A DNA stretch of 34,528 bases. Origin: Bog-564 sp035509915. GTDB lineage: Bacteria; Actinomycetota; Acidimicrobiia; Acidimicrobiales; UBA8190. The notes beneath the pieces are model-generated. The model saw only the letters and a program-made list of their open reading frames with translations, searched no databases and had not been told where the DNA came from. This document shows, piece after piece, positions 15,330 to 23,109 of this stretch. The stretch covers positions 1 through 34,528 of the forward strand of contig DATKIB010000009.1 of NCBI GenBank assembly GCA_035509915.1, in the 5' to 3' direction. Each line of letters opens with the position of its first letter. The first letter of the stretch is position 1. Made by a program: the position numbers and the translations under genes.

Positions 15330-16432
15330 CAGCGCGCTCCTCCATCGCGCCCACCCGACACCGACGCGGCGGCGAACCCGCCGCCATCGGACCCAGCGGC
15401 AACCCTGCCCGCGTCGGCCCGCGCCGGGCGGAACATCGGGAGGGTGAGCCCCTCGTCCACCGCCACCAGCTCGCAGTCGACGGGCATCCCGATCCACACG
15501 TCGCCCGGGCTCACACCCAAGAGGTCGGCGACGAGCCGCGTGCCCTCCTCGAGCTCGACCAGACCGATCGGAAGCGGGTAGTCGAACCCTGGCACCTGGG
15601 GGTGGTGGACCACCACGTAGCTGAAGACCGTCCCGCGACCGGAGGACTCGACCGTGTCCCATTCCATGGACCCGCACTCGCTGCACGAGGGGCGCGGAGG
15701 GTGGCGCAACCTGCCGCAGCTGGCGCATCGCTGGATCAGCAGCTTGCCCTGCTTGGCCCCCTCGAAGAAGAACGAGTTGTCGCGGGTGATGGCGGGCGCC
15801 GGCCTCGACGGGCGCTCGCCGGCGGCCTTCACGCCTGCGCCTCCCCCGGGGCCTTGCTCCCCCGCGTGACGTGGCCGGAAACGAAGTATGCGAAACCTCA
15901 TGGTGGCCACGGGCTCGCCGTGCTCGTCGGAGAAGTCGATGCGGGTGGTCACGAAGTGACCGGCCCCGAGCGCCGTCGACTTCTCGGGGGAGACGGACTC
16001 GATCACCGAGTTGGCGCTTAGTCGGTCGCCGAGTTGGAGGGGCCTGAGATACTCCTGCTCGCAATTGGTCGCCACCACCGATGTGAACCCGGCGTCGTCG
16101 AGCAGGGACATCAAGCTGTCCAGTGCGGAGGCGCTCGAGGCCACGCCTGCTCGTCGTGCGGTCTCGATCTCGGCGCTCGCCTTGTAGCCGCGCATGATCC
16201 ATGCCTGGAGCATCGTCGGCGGTGCCACCACCCCTTCGAACCCGTTCGCTCTCGCGGCTTGCTCGTCCACGTAGACCGGGTTCTCGTCCCCCATCGCCTC
16301 CACCCAGTGACGGATCATGGCCGAGTTGACGGGGTCAGCCGCGACCGCGGTCGGCCCCGAAGCCTTGCCCTCGAGCTCCTTCAAGCGTGCGAGGAGCTCC
16401 CCACCGGCCGCACCGGCCGGCTCGGCGCTCAC
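15329..16432 (-). CDS. chsH2: ChsH2-like MaoC-DUF35 fusion
   Basis: A 367-residue two-domain protein. Residues about 12-190 form a MaoC/FAS1-type hot-dog domain (IRHWVEAMGDENPVYVD, APPTMLQAWIMRGY, EQEYLRPLQLGDRL). A Gly-rich linker (191-212) leads to a DUF35 domain with a rubredoxin-like zinc finger (Cys236, Cys239, Cys250, Cys253) and an OB fold (GTVFSYVVVHHPQVPGF). The N-terminal part pairs with ChsH1 as the hydratase; the DUF35 part docks the Ltp2 aldolase, so the fusion can channel the hydrated intermediate. It starts at GTG 16432, overlapping the upstream stop by four bases (GTGA). The C-terminal 30 residues are Gly/Ala-rich and probably disordered. Confidence 0.93.
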   Translation of the reverse strand: MSAEPAGAAGGELLARLKELEGKASGPTAVAADPVNSAMIRHWVEAMGDENPVYVDEQAARANGFEGVVAPPTMLQAWIMRGYKASAEIETARRAGVASSASALDSLMSLLDDAGFTSVVATNCEQEYLRPLQLGDRLSANSVIESVSPEKSTALGAGHFVTTRIDFSDEHGEPVATMRFRILRFRPRHAGEQGPGGGAGVKAAGERPSRPAPAITRDNSFFFEGAKQGKLLIQRCASCGRLRHPPRPSCSECGSMEWDTVESSGRGTVFSYVVVHHPQVPGFDYPLPIGLVELEEGTRLVADLLGVSPGDVWIGMPVDCELVAVDEGLTLPMFRPARADAGRVAAGSDGGGFAAASVSGGRDGGAR

Positions 16433-17655
16433 CGCGCACCTCGGGTCATTCCCAGGCCTGCCGTGGCGACGATCTCGCGCTGTATCTCGTTCACTCCCCC
16501 GCCGAAGGTGTTGATCTGTGCGTGGCGTGCCTGGCGTTCGAGGCGCCCCTCGAGCGCGGCGCCGGGGGAGCCGGGTGCGATATAGCCGGCGGCACCGACG
16601 ATCCCGAGCAGCCGCCGGTAGATGTCGATGCTGCGCTCCACGCCGAAGACCTTGACCGCCGAGGAGTCAGCCGCCTCCAAGCGCCCTTCCGCTACGGCGC
16701 TCGCCATACGCCAGTTGAGCAGGTACAGGGCGTGGAGCTCCGCCCTGCAGCGCGCCAGATCCGATTGAACCCAGGGGAGGTCGAGCACGGTGTTAGTCGA
16801 TGGTGGGGTTGGATTGGCCCCCGGGGCACCGGCACCGGCGCCGTCACCGTCCAGCGGGGTCGTCGCGGCCCAAGCCGCAACTTCCTCGAAGAGCAACGAA
16901 GCGAACCCGCTCCACGCCGCCAGCCCCACGCGTTCGTGGTTCAGCTGGGTGGTGATCATTCGCCACCCCTCGTTCTCGGCCCCGACCCGGTTGGCGACCG
17001 GCACTCGCACGTCCTCGTAGTACGTGGCGGTGGTCTTGGCACCGGCGACGGTGGCGATGGGGCTGTAGGAGAAACCGGGCGAGTCCGTCGCCACGCAAAG
17101 GATCGATATGCCCTTGTGTTTCGGAGCCTCCGGGTCGGTGCGCACGGCCAGCCACACGTAGTCGGCGAGCTCCGCGCCGCTCGTAAAGATCTTGGCCCCG
17201 TTCACGACGTACTCCTCGCCGTCGCGTGCGGCGCGAGTGCGCAGCGAGGCGAGGTCGGTGCCGGCCTCGGGCTCGGTGTACCCGATGGCGAAGTTGATCT
17301 CGCCAGAGAGGATCCCCGGCAGGAAGTAGGACTTCTGCTCGTCGGCCCCGTAGCGCATGATCGTCGGCCCGACTGTGTTGACCGTCACGAACGGGAAGGG
17401 GGCGCCCGCCCTGCGGGTCTCGTCGAAGAAGACGAACTGGTCGGTGGCGGGGCGACCCTGGCCACCGAACTCCACGGGCCAGCCGATGCCGAGCCACCCG
17501 TCCTTGCCGATGTGGCGCACCACCTGCCGCCACTGCTTGCCGCCCTCGCCGACCTCGCCTATCCCGGCGCGCACCTCTTCGGTGAGCAGGTCCGCGTAGT
17601 AGGCACGCAACTCGCGTCGCAGCTCGAGCTGCTCGGCGGTCTCCTCGAAGAACAT
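16429..17655 (-). CDS. fadE29: FadE29-like acyl-CoA dehydrogenase subunit (ChsE2)
   Basis: A 408-residue acyl-CoA dehydrogenase close to FadE29/ChsE2. Common segments are FFEETAEQLELRRELRAYY, GWLGIGWPVEFGGQG, NTVGPTIMRYG, INFAIGYTEPEAGTDLASLRT, VWLAVRTDPEAPKHKGISIL, GWRMITTQLNHERV and INTFGGGVNEIQREI. With the FadE28-like partner it should dehydrogenate the C22 steroid-CoA. It starts at ATG 17655 with AGGAG five bases upstream; an in-frame extension to 17766 runs over the operator and is rejected. This is the first gene of the igr-like operon, 51 bases behind a perfect KstR-like site. A Gly/Ala/Pro-rich insert (about 282-300) is extra compared with the mycobacterial protein. Confidence 0.93.
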   Translation of the reverse strand: MFFEETAEQLELRRELRAYYADLLTEEVRAGIGEVGEGGKQWRQVVRHIGKDGWLGIGWPVEFGGQGRPATDQFVFFDETRRAGAPFPFVTVNTVGPTIMRYGADEQKSYFLPGILSGEINFAIGYTEPEAGTDLASLRTRAARDGEEYVVNGAKIFTSGAELADYVWLAVRTDPEAPKHKGISILCVATDSPGFSYSPIATVAGAKTTATYYEDVRVPVANRVGAENEGWRMITTQLNHERVGLAAWSGFASLLFEEVAAWAATTPLDGDGAGAGAPGANPTPPSTNTVLDLPWVQSDLARCRAELHALYLLNWRMASAVAEGRLEAADSSAVKVFGVERSIDIYRRLLGIVGAAGYIAPGSPGAALEGRLERQARHAQINTFGGGVNEIQREIVATAGLGMTRGAR

Positions 17656-17706
17656 GGCCTCCTGCCTCCGGTGGTCCGGGCCGGCATCACCGGTCCCGGC
17701 CGTCAG

Positions 17707-17720
17707 TGAAACCCGTTCTA
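17707..17720. promoter_or_regulatory. KstR-like operator (full match) before the igr-like operon
   Basis: TGAAACCCGTTCTA fits TNNAACNNGTTNNA at every fixed position. It lies 51 bases upstream of the FadE29-like ATG, in the gap after the secreted-protein gene. In mycobacteria the same genes are controlled by KstR through this motif. The regulator gene is not in the window. Confidence 0.78.
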
Positions 17721-17814
17721 GTTTGGCATGCTCCACCAGCGAGCGCCATCGGGCGAGGCCGGCCAAAAGGCCACTTGCCGGAGCCGGATGGCTCGTCGGC
17801 CCGGGCCGGGTCGC

Positions 17815-18927
17815 TCAGGCGCTCGCGGCGGTGGAGACCTGCCTGAGCGAGTGCGGCACGTGCACCCGCCTGGACGAGCCGACGGCGAGCAGCGCGCCCA
17901 GCCCGAGCAGGAGCAGCACCGCCATCGTGCGCTGCGCGCTCGCTCCCAGCCCGCCGGCCGGCGCCGGCTTGGAGCCGGCGGCGAGACGACCCGGCACCGA
18001 GCCCCCGGTTGCTGGTGAGGACGTACCCGACGGAGAGGAAGCCGGGCTCGCACCCTGCTGGGCCGGCGTGCTTGCCGGCGAGAAGGGGCTGAGGCCGAAT
18101 TCCGAGGAGACGTCCGAAGCCGAGCCCACCGAGGAGGGGGCCGTCGAGGAGGAGCCTTCCGAGCCGGCGAGGTTGCTGTTGGCGTTGGAGAGCGGCGACT
18201 CGTTCGTGACGCCGAAGCTGGTCGCTCCCGGCGGGTCGATCACCGCCTGGAACGCACCCGACGGACTCGACCCGGGCACGATCGCGAGGGAGAACACGCC
18301 TTGCTCGAGGGTCGACTCCTGCTGCGAGGTCACCGCAAACGAGACGGTGTTGCCAGAGACGTTCCCCGTCACCGCTTGCCCGGACCCGCACGAGTAAGAG
18401 GGAGCCTGGCCCGAGTCCTGGTCACCGCCTGCACTCCACAGCGGGCTGCTCGTCGGGCAGGCGACGAGATCGCCGCTGGAGACGTTGGCGGACGTGGACG
18501 AGTCGAGGGCGAGGCTCAAGGTGGCCGTGATGGAGCTCGGGTCCACGCTCTGTCCCTGCGAGTTGAGCGGGACTGCGTACTCCACGGTCGCGAAGGCGAG
18601 CGTGTCCCCGACGGTCTTGCCGCCGACCTGGCCCGAGGGGGCGCCGACGGGCGAGCCCGGCACAGCAGGAGCAGGGGGCAGGTTCTGCTGTGGCTCGGCG
18701 ACCCCTGCCGGCGCGTAGGAGACCTCGAGCTGGCCGGACTGGGCAGCAGACGGGGTCTGCTCGCCCGTCACCTGCTGCGCGCCGCTGTTGTCGTACCAGG
18801 CTGTCTTCGTCGGGCCGAGGGTGGTGGCGCCGAAGGCGCTCGAGGTGGCGAACCAGCTCGTCGCAGCGAGCGCCAAGCACACCACGGCACCTGCGCGCAT
18901 CGCGACGATCCGGACTCGGCCGCTCAC
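17815..18927 (-). CDS. Secreted, C-terminally anchored protein of unknown function
   Basis: A 370-residue exported protein. A signal peptide occupies about residues 1-33 (basic start, AGAVVCLALAATSWFATSSAFG). The middle has beta-rich, Ser/Thr/Gly/Pro-rich sequence with one pair of Cys-containing segments (VACPTSS and YSCGSGQ). A Ser/Ala/Pro low-complexity stalk (about 240-325) leads to a C-terminal membrane helix (335-350) followed by basic residues. There is no LPxTG motif. I chose GTG 18927 because it overlaps the LivF-LivG stop by four bases (GTGA), indicating translational coupling to the transporter. No family is recognised. An envelope accessory of the transporter, such as a receptor or scaffold, is possible but unproven. 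Confidence 0.75.
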   Translation of the reverse strand: MSGRVRIVAMRAGAVVCLALAATSWFATSSAFGATTLGPTKTAWYDNSGAQQVTGEQTPSAAQSGQLEVSYAPAGVAEPQQNLPPAPAVPGSPVGAPSGQVGGKTVGDTLAFATVEYAVPLNSQGQSVDPSSITATLSLALDSSTSANVSSGDLVACPTSSPLWSAGGDQDSGQAPSYSCGSGQAVTGNVSGNTVSFAVTSQQESTLEQGVFSLAIVPGSSPSGAFQAVIDPPGATSFGVTNESPLSNANSNLAGSEGSSSTAPSSVGSASDVSSEFGLSPFSPASTPAQQGASPASSPSGTSSPATGGSVPGRLAAGSKPAPAGGLGASAQRTMAVLLLLGLGALLAVGSSRRVHVPHSLRQVSTAASA

Positions 18928-20624
18928 GGCGCCATTCCACCGAGGTAGGACTCGATCACCGCGGGGTGGTTCGTCACCTCTTCGGGCGTGCCGCGCACCA
19001 GCACGCGCCCGAGGTCGAGGGCGATCATCTCGTCGGAGATCGAGGTGATGAGCGGCATGTCGTGCTCGATCACGAGCATCGAGCACCCGGTCTCTCGCCG
19101 GATCTGCTGGAGCAACGGGCCGAGCGCCTCCGTCTCGCGCTGCGCGATGCCCGAGGAGGGCTCGTCCAGAGCCAGCACGGACGGGTTGTGACCGATGGCC
19201 ATGGCGAGGTCGACTATCCGCCTGCTGCCGGTCGAGAGCTCGGACACGAACTTGTCGCGGTAAGCGCCGAGGTTCAGCAGCTCCACCAGCTCCTCCACCG
19301 TGAAGGCCACGTCGGCCTCCGAGTCCTGGATCGCCGGAAGGTAGAACAGGGACGAGAGGTGGTCGCGCACCTCGATGTGGCGCTCGAGGCCGATGGCGAG
19401 GTTCTCCGCGACCGTGAGGGAGGGAAAGATCCGGGCGTCCTGGAAGGAGCGCCCCAGTCCGGCGCTCGCGCGTCGATCGGTGTTCCAGGAGGTGACGTCT
19501 TGTCCCGAGAGCAAGATGCGCCCGCCGTCAGCAGCCAGCAGGCCCGAGACGAGGTCGAAGATGGTGGTCTTGCCTGCGCCGTTCGGGCCGATCAGCCCGA
19601 GTATCTCCCCCTCCGCCAACGCGAAGCTCACGTGGTCCACCGCCGTGATACCGCCGAAGCGCTTGGCGAGCTGGCTCACCTCGAGCACGGCGTCCTTGTC
19701 TTCTGGGAGACCGGCGGGGCGGGGTGCGCCGTGCACCTGCACGGTGGGCGCCGGGAAAGGCTCGGCGGAATGTTGCCCAACCTCTGATGCTGCGGGTGAT
19801 GCTGCGGGCCGGTCCGTGAGAGCCGCGGCTCGCACTGCCGGGTCCTCGAGCGCGCCCTCCAGGAACACCGAGCGCAAGATGTCGTCGCGACCTAGCAGCT
19901 CGGCCGTCGGGCCGCTGAAGCGGACCTCTCCCTTCTCCATGAAATACGCCCTCGACGCCAACCTGAGGGCCACGTTCACCGACTGCTCCACGATGACCAC
20001 CGTCGAGCCCTCGTCGTGGATGGCGCGCACCAGCTCTAGGAGGTCCGCCACCACCGAAGGTGCGAGCCCGAGCGAGAGCTCGTCGATGACGAGCAGGCGC
20101 GGCTTGGCGACGAAGGCCATCGCCAGGGCGAGCTGCTGCTGCTCGCCTCCCGAGAGGTTCCCTGCCAACTGCCTCCAGCGCTCGCGCAGGCGCCCGAAGC
20201 GCTCGAGCACGTACTCGAGTCGCGAGGCGGTGGTGGCCGGGTCCTCGGAGGCGAAGAGCCACGCACCGACCTTGAAGTGCTCCTCCACGCTCAAGGTGGG
20301 AAACACGGCCCTGCCGCCGGGAACGTGGACGATGCCCATGCGCGCGGTGCTGACAGCATCGGCGTGGGTGATGTCCCTCGAGTCGAAGAAGATCGAACCG
20401 CCGATGGGGTCGACCAGACCCGACACGGCCTTCAAGAGAGTGGACTTGCCGGCCCCGTTGGTCCCCAAGAGCGCGACGATCTCTCCCTCGGCGACCTCGA
20501 GGTCGACGCCGAAGAGCACCTGCACACCGTCGTACGCGACCTCGACTCCTTCGCAGCGCAGCACCGGCGTGGCGCGCGCCAGCGACCAGCCTCGCTGAGT
20601 TTGGACCTCGTCGGTGAGGGTCAC
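18924..20624 (-). CDS. Fused LivF-LivG ABC transporter ATPase
   Basis: A 566-residue protein with two complete ABC ATPase domains. The N-terminal half (about 20-255) is LivF-like: Walker A GTNGAGKS, signature LSGGEQQQ, Walker B LLVIDELSLGLAP. After a roughly 60-residue Ala/Pro linker, the C-terminal half (about 315-560) is LivG-like: Walker A GPNGAGKTT, a variant signature LSTGSRR and Walker B VLALDEPSSG. It powers the adjacent branched-chain-amino-acid-type (HAAT) permease. In most bacteria LivF and LivG are separate proteins. The GTG start at 20624 overlaps the permease stop by four bases. The HAAT family carries amino acids, amides, urea and other small solutes; the substrate here is not readable from the sequence. 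Confidence 0.9.
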   Translation of the reverse strand: MTLTDEVQTQRGWSLARATPVLRCEGVEVAYDGVQVLFGVDLEVAEGEIVALLGTNGAGKSTLLKAVSGLVDPIGGSIFFDSRDITHADAVSTARMGIVHVPGGRAVFPTLSVEEHFKVGAWLFASEDPATTASRLEYVLERFGRLRERWRQLAGNLSGGEQQQLALAMAFVAKPRLLVIDELSLGLAPSVVADLLELVRAIHDEGSTVVIVEQSVNVALRLASRAYFMEKGEVRFSGPTAELLGRDDILRSVFLEGALEDPAVRAAALTDRPAASPAASEVGQHSAEPFPAPTVQVHGAPRPAGLPEDKDAVLEVSQLAKRFGGITAVDHVSFALAEGEILGLIGPNGAGKTTIFDLVSGLLAADGGRILLSGQDVTSWNTDRRASAGLGRSFQDARIFPSLTVAENLAIGLERHIEVRDHLSSLFYLPAIQDSEADVAFTVEELVELLNLGAYRDKFVSELSTGSRRIVDLAMAIGHNPSVLALDEPSSGIAQRETEALGPLLQQIRRETGCSMLVIEHDMPLITSISDEMIALDLGRVLVRGTPEEVTNHPAVIESYLGGMAP

Positions 20625-23077
20625 TCGACCGGCTCCGGTGTCCGCGACGCTCCGCGGGCGGAGGCGGGACGCAGGTGCTCGTGGTCCGCCGCCTCCGAGA
20701 GCGAGAACTCGGAGAAGCAGACCGGGCAGGTGATGGTCCTGCCGCCGGTACCGTCGGGTGCACTCGATAGGCCCGAGCCAGCCGCGCCGTTGGGGTGGGC
20801 CCGGGTGAACTGCTGCTCTGCGGCGGAGATGGCGTCGCGCGCCTGGTCGGCCTCCACTCGGCGGTCCGCTACGAGCGAGGGCACCAGGATGTCGTGGCGG
20901 GCGGCCACCCGGCGAAGGAAGCGGTCACGGAGCTGATATCCCCACTCCGCGTTGCCCGACGGGTACTGCAAGAGCGTGATTATGAGACCTGGGCCCGCGA
21001 GGATGAGCGGAAGCGCGGAGGTGACGTCCGGACCGAGGACCGGGTTGAGGAGCTTGGGCCCGAAGAGGGTGAACGCCTCGAACACCACCGCACCCGAGAC
21101 GGCCCACGGCAGGGAGTTGGCGCCGCCCACCACCACCGCAAGGAAGATGATGATGGAGTACTGCGGGGCGAAGCTGTCCGGGATCACGTTGCCCTGCGCG
21201 TACATGAGCAGCACGCCGGCCAACCCCGCGATCCCGCCGGCGACTGCGAAGGCGGCCACCCGGCTGCGCACGACGTTGATAGCGAACGAGGCCGCCGCCC
21301 GCTGGTTGTCGCGAAGCGCGATCAGCACCCTGCCGCTGTGGAAGCGCCGGAAGGAGCTCGCGGCGGCCATCGCGAGGCCGAGGCAGACCAGGCACAAGAA
21401 GTAGTAGTTGCGGTTGGGCCCGATGTCGCCGAGCGATATGCGCTGCCAGAGATTGGGACGGTTGATCTGGGCGGCGAAGCCGGTGGGCATCAGGTGGGCG
21501 CCGATCCAGTAGTGGGGGTTCATCACGTAGGACCACATCATGTAGTTGAAGGCCAGGGTGATGACCGCCAGTTGCATTCCCGCGAAACGCGCGGCGGGCA
21601 GGCCGATGAGCACGGCCACCACCACCCCCGAGACGATCCCGAGACCGAGCACGGCGAAGAAGTCGGGGTTGTGGTTCGCCACGAGCCCGCCGGTGACCAG
21701 CGCGCCCGCGGCAGCCAGCCCGAACTGACCCAGGCTGATCTGGCCCGACCAACCCGTGAGCACGACCATCGACACCGCCACGATCCCGTAGATGGGCAGG
21801 ACCACCAGGTCCGGGATCTGGTCGGCACCAAGCACCAGGCCGAGCACGACCGCCACCACTACCAAGGCCGCCGGTACCGCAACGCGCAGCGCCTTCACCT
21901 GGCGCAGGTCGCGCAGCTCGGCCGGGACCGGCCGGAATTCCTTCAGTGCGCGCCAGGTCTCGACGCCCGTGTCGAACGCGCGGGCGACGCCTCCGCGCTG
22001 GAAGACGAGCGCGAGAAGGATCACGACGAACATGTAGGCGGTCGCGACGTCGGAGGACCCGGAGCTCTGCACGGACGCGAACGCCAAGATTCCCGAGGCG
22101 CAGCCGGCTCCGAGGGCGAGCCCGATCTTGTTGAACCTGGCGACGACGGCCGCCGCAAGGGCGAACAGCAACGACGGGTCGAGGATGAGCGAGGTGTCCT
22201 GGGGCACTCCGATCACCGGCGACTGGAAGTAGACGGCCAGCGATGCGAGCAGCCCCGCCAGCATCCAGGCCACGGTGCCGAGGAGGCGCACCGGGATCCC
22301 GAGAAGCTGCGCCCGGTCGGCGTTCTCGGCGGAAGCCCGCAGCGCAAGCCCGACACGCGTGCCGCGCAGGAACAGCACTAGGCCGATTGTGAGCACCAGC
22401 ACCACGGCGATCTCGGCAACCTCGTTTCCCGTGATCACGGGCTGGCCCCGGCCGTTGTGGATGGCGAAGTTCTGCCAGGGAGTCGGGACCGCCGAGATCT
22501 CCTTCGCGCTGTGACCCATCCAGATGGGGATGAAGTACGCGAGCAGCGAGAAGGTCTCCGCCACCCCGATGGTGAGCACCGTCACTATCAGCCGCGGTGA
22601 GCTGGTGAAGCGCCTCATGACCGCGATGTCGGTGAGGGCCCCCATGAGCGGGCCCCCGACCAGCACGATCGGCAGGACCAGCACGTAGTCGATGTGGAAT
22701 TGGATGTCGAGGTACAGCGCCACGACAGCGGGCACCGACCCGACGGCGACCGCGGCGAAGTTGATCACCCGCAGGGTCCGGTACATGAGGACCATCGCCA
22801 CGGCGATGATCCCGTAGAGGGAGCCGAGGGCGATCCCGTTCACGAGGTCGGGTAGCGACTGGTGGAACAGCAGCTGCACCACGAGCAGGAAGGCTGCTGC
22901 GAGCGCGACGTTGCGCCCGATGCGCCAGCCGGTGCCGTCGCGCGACGCCATTTCGGTCCCGCGCTTGGTGAGGGCGACGATGTCGTCGAACGTGCTGCGC
23001 GCCGACCCGAGCGGGCCGCGCCGGCGAGGCGGCATCTGCGGCTCGAGCACGCCGGTGGGATCGAGGTCGTCGGTCAC
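20621..23077 (-). CDS. Fused LivH-LivM permease with a C-terminal zinc-knuckle-like tail
   Basis: An 818-residue membrane protein. After about 55 cytoplasmic residues, a LivH-like permease domain spans about 57-360 (LVNGIALGSLYGIIAVAMVLMYRTLRVINFA is typical), and a LivM-like domain about 400-715 (LTGWSGQISLGQFGLAAAGAL, NVVRSRVAAFAVAGGIAGLAGVL). A soluble tail of about 100 residues ends in CPVCFSEFSLSEAADHEHL, with Cys784, Cys787, His799 and His801 spaced like a small zinc-binding motif. This tail is not part of the known permease families. The start is GTG 23077, in a (GTGAC)3 tract with no clear Shine-Dalgarno sequence. It forms the membrane channel for the fused ATPase encoded next. Confidence 0.9.
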   Translation of the reverse strand: MTDDLDPTGVLEPQMPPRRRGPLGSARSTFDDIVALTKRGTEMASRDGTGWRIGRNVALAAAFLLVVQLLFHQSLPDLVNGIALGSLYGIIAVAMVLMYRTLRVINFAAVAVGSVPAVVALYLDIQFHIDYVLVLPIVLVGGPLMGALTDIAVMRRFTSSPRLIVTVLTIGVAETFSLLAYFIPIWMGHSAKEISAVPTPWQNFAIHNGRGQPVITGNEVAEIAVVLVLTIGLVLFLRGTRVGLALRASAENADRAQLLGIPVRLLGTVAWMLAGLLASLAVYFQSPVIGVPQDTSLILDPSLLFALAAAVVARFNKIGLALGAGCASGILAFASVQSSGSSDVATAYMFVVILLALVFQRGGVARAFDTGVETWRALKEFRPVPAELRDLRQVKALRVAVPAALVVVAVVLGLVLGADQIPDLVVLPIYGIVAVSMVVLTGWSGQISLGQFGLAAAGALVTGGLVANHNPDFFAVLGLGIVSGVVVAVLIGLPAARFAGMQLAVITLAFNYMMWSYVMNPHYWIGAHLMPTGFAAQINRPNLWQRISLGDIGPNRNYYFLCLVCLGLAMAAASSFRRFHSGRVLIALRDNQRAAASFAINVVRSRVAAFAVAGGIAGLAGVLLMYAQGNVIPDSFAPQYSIIIFLAVVVGGANSLPWAVSGAVVFEAFTLFGPKLLNPVLGPDVTSALPLILAGPGLIITLLQYPSGNAEWGYQLRDRFLRRVAARHDILVPSLVADRRVEADQARDAISAAEQQFTRAHPNGAAGSGLSSAPDGTGGRTITCPVCFSEFSLSEAADHEHLRPASARGASRTPEPVE

Positions 23078-23088
23078 GTCACGTCACG
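23073..23088. repeat. Three tandem copies of GTCAC at the binding-protein/permease junction
   Basis: The sequence reads GTCACGTCACGTCACG, giving overlapping GTG/TGA codons on the minus strand. The last GTG (23077) is the permease start. The same pentamer occurs five times at 11647-11671, also at a gene junction. Confidence 0.75.
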
Positions 23089-23109
23089 CGTCGCCAGCAT
23101 CTTCGGTCG

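Noticed and set aside
18928..19086. Upstream start at 19086 for the secreted protein
   Set aside because: The extra 53 residues are Arg/His-rich and overlap the ATPase gene. GTG 18927 gives a clean signal peptide and a GTGA overlap.
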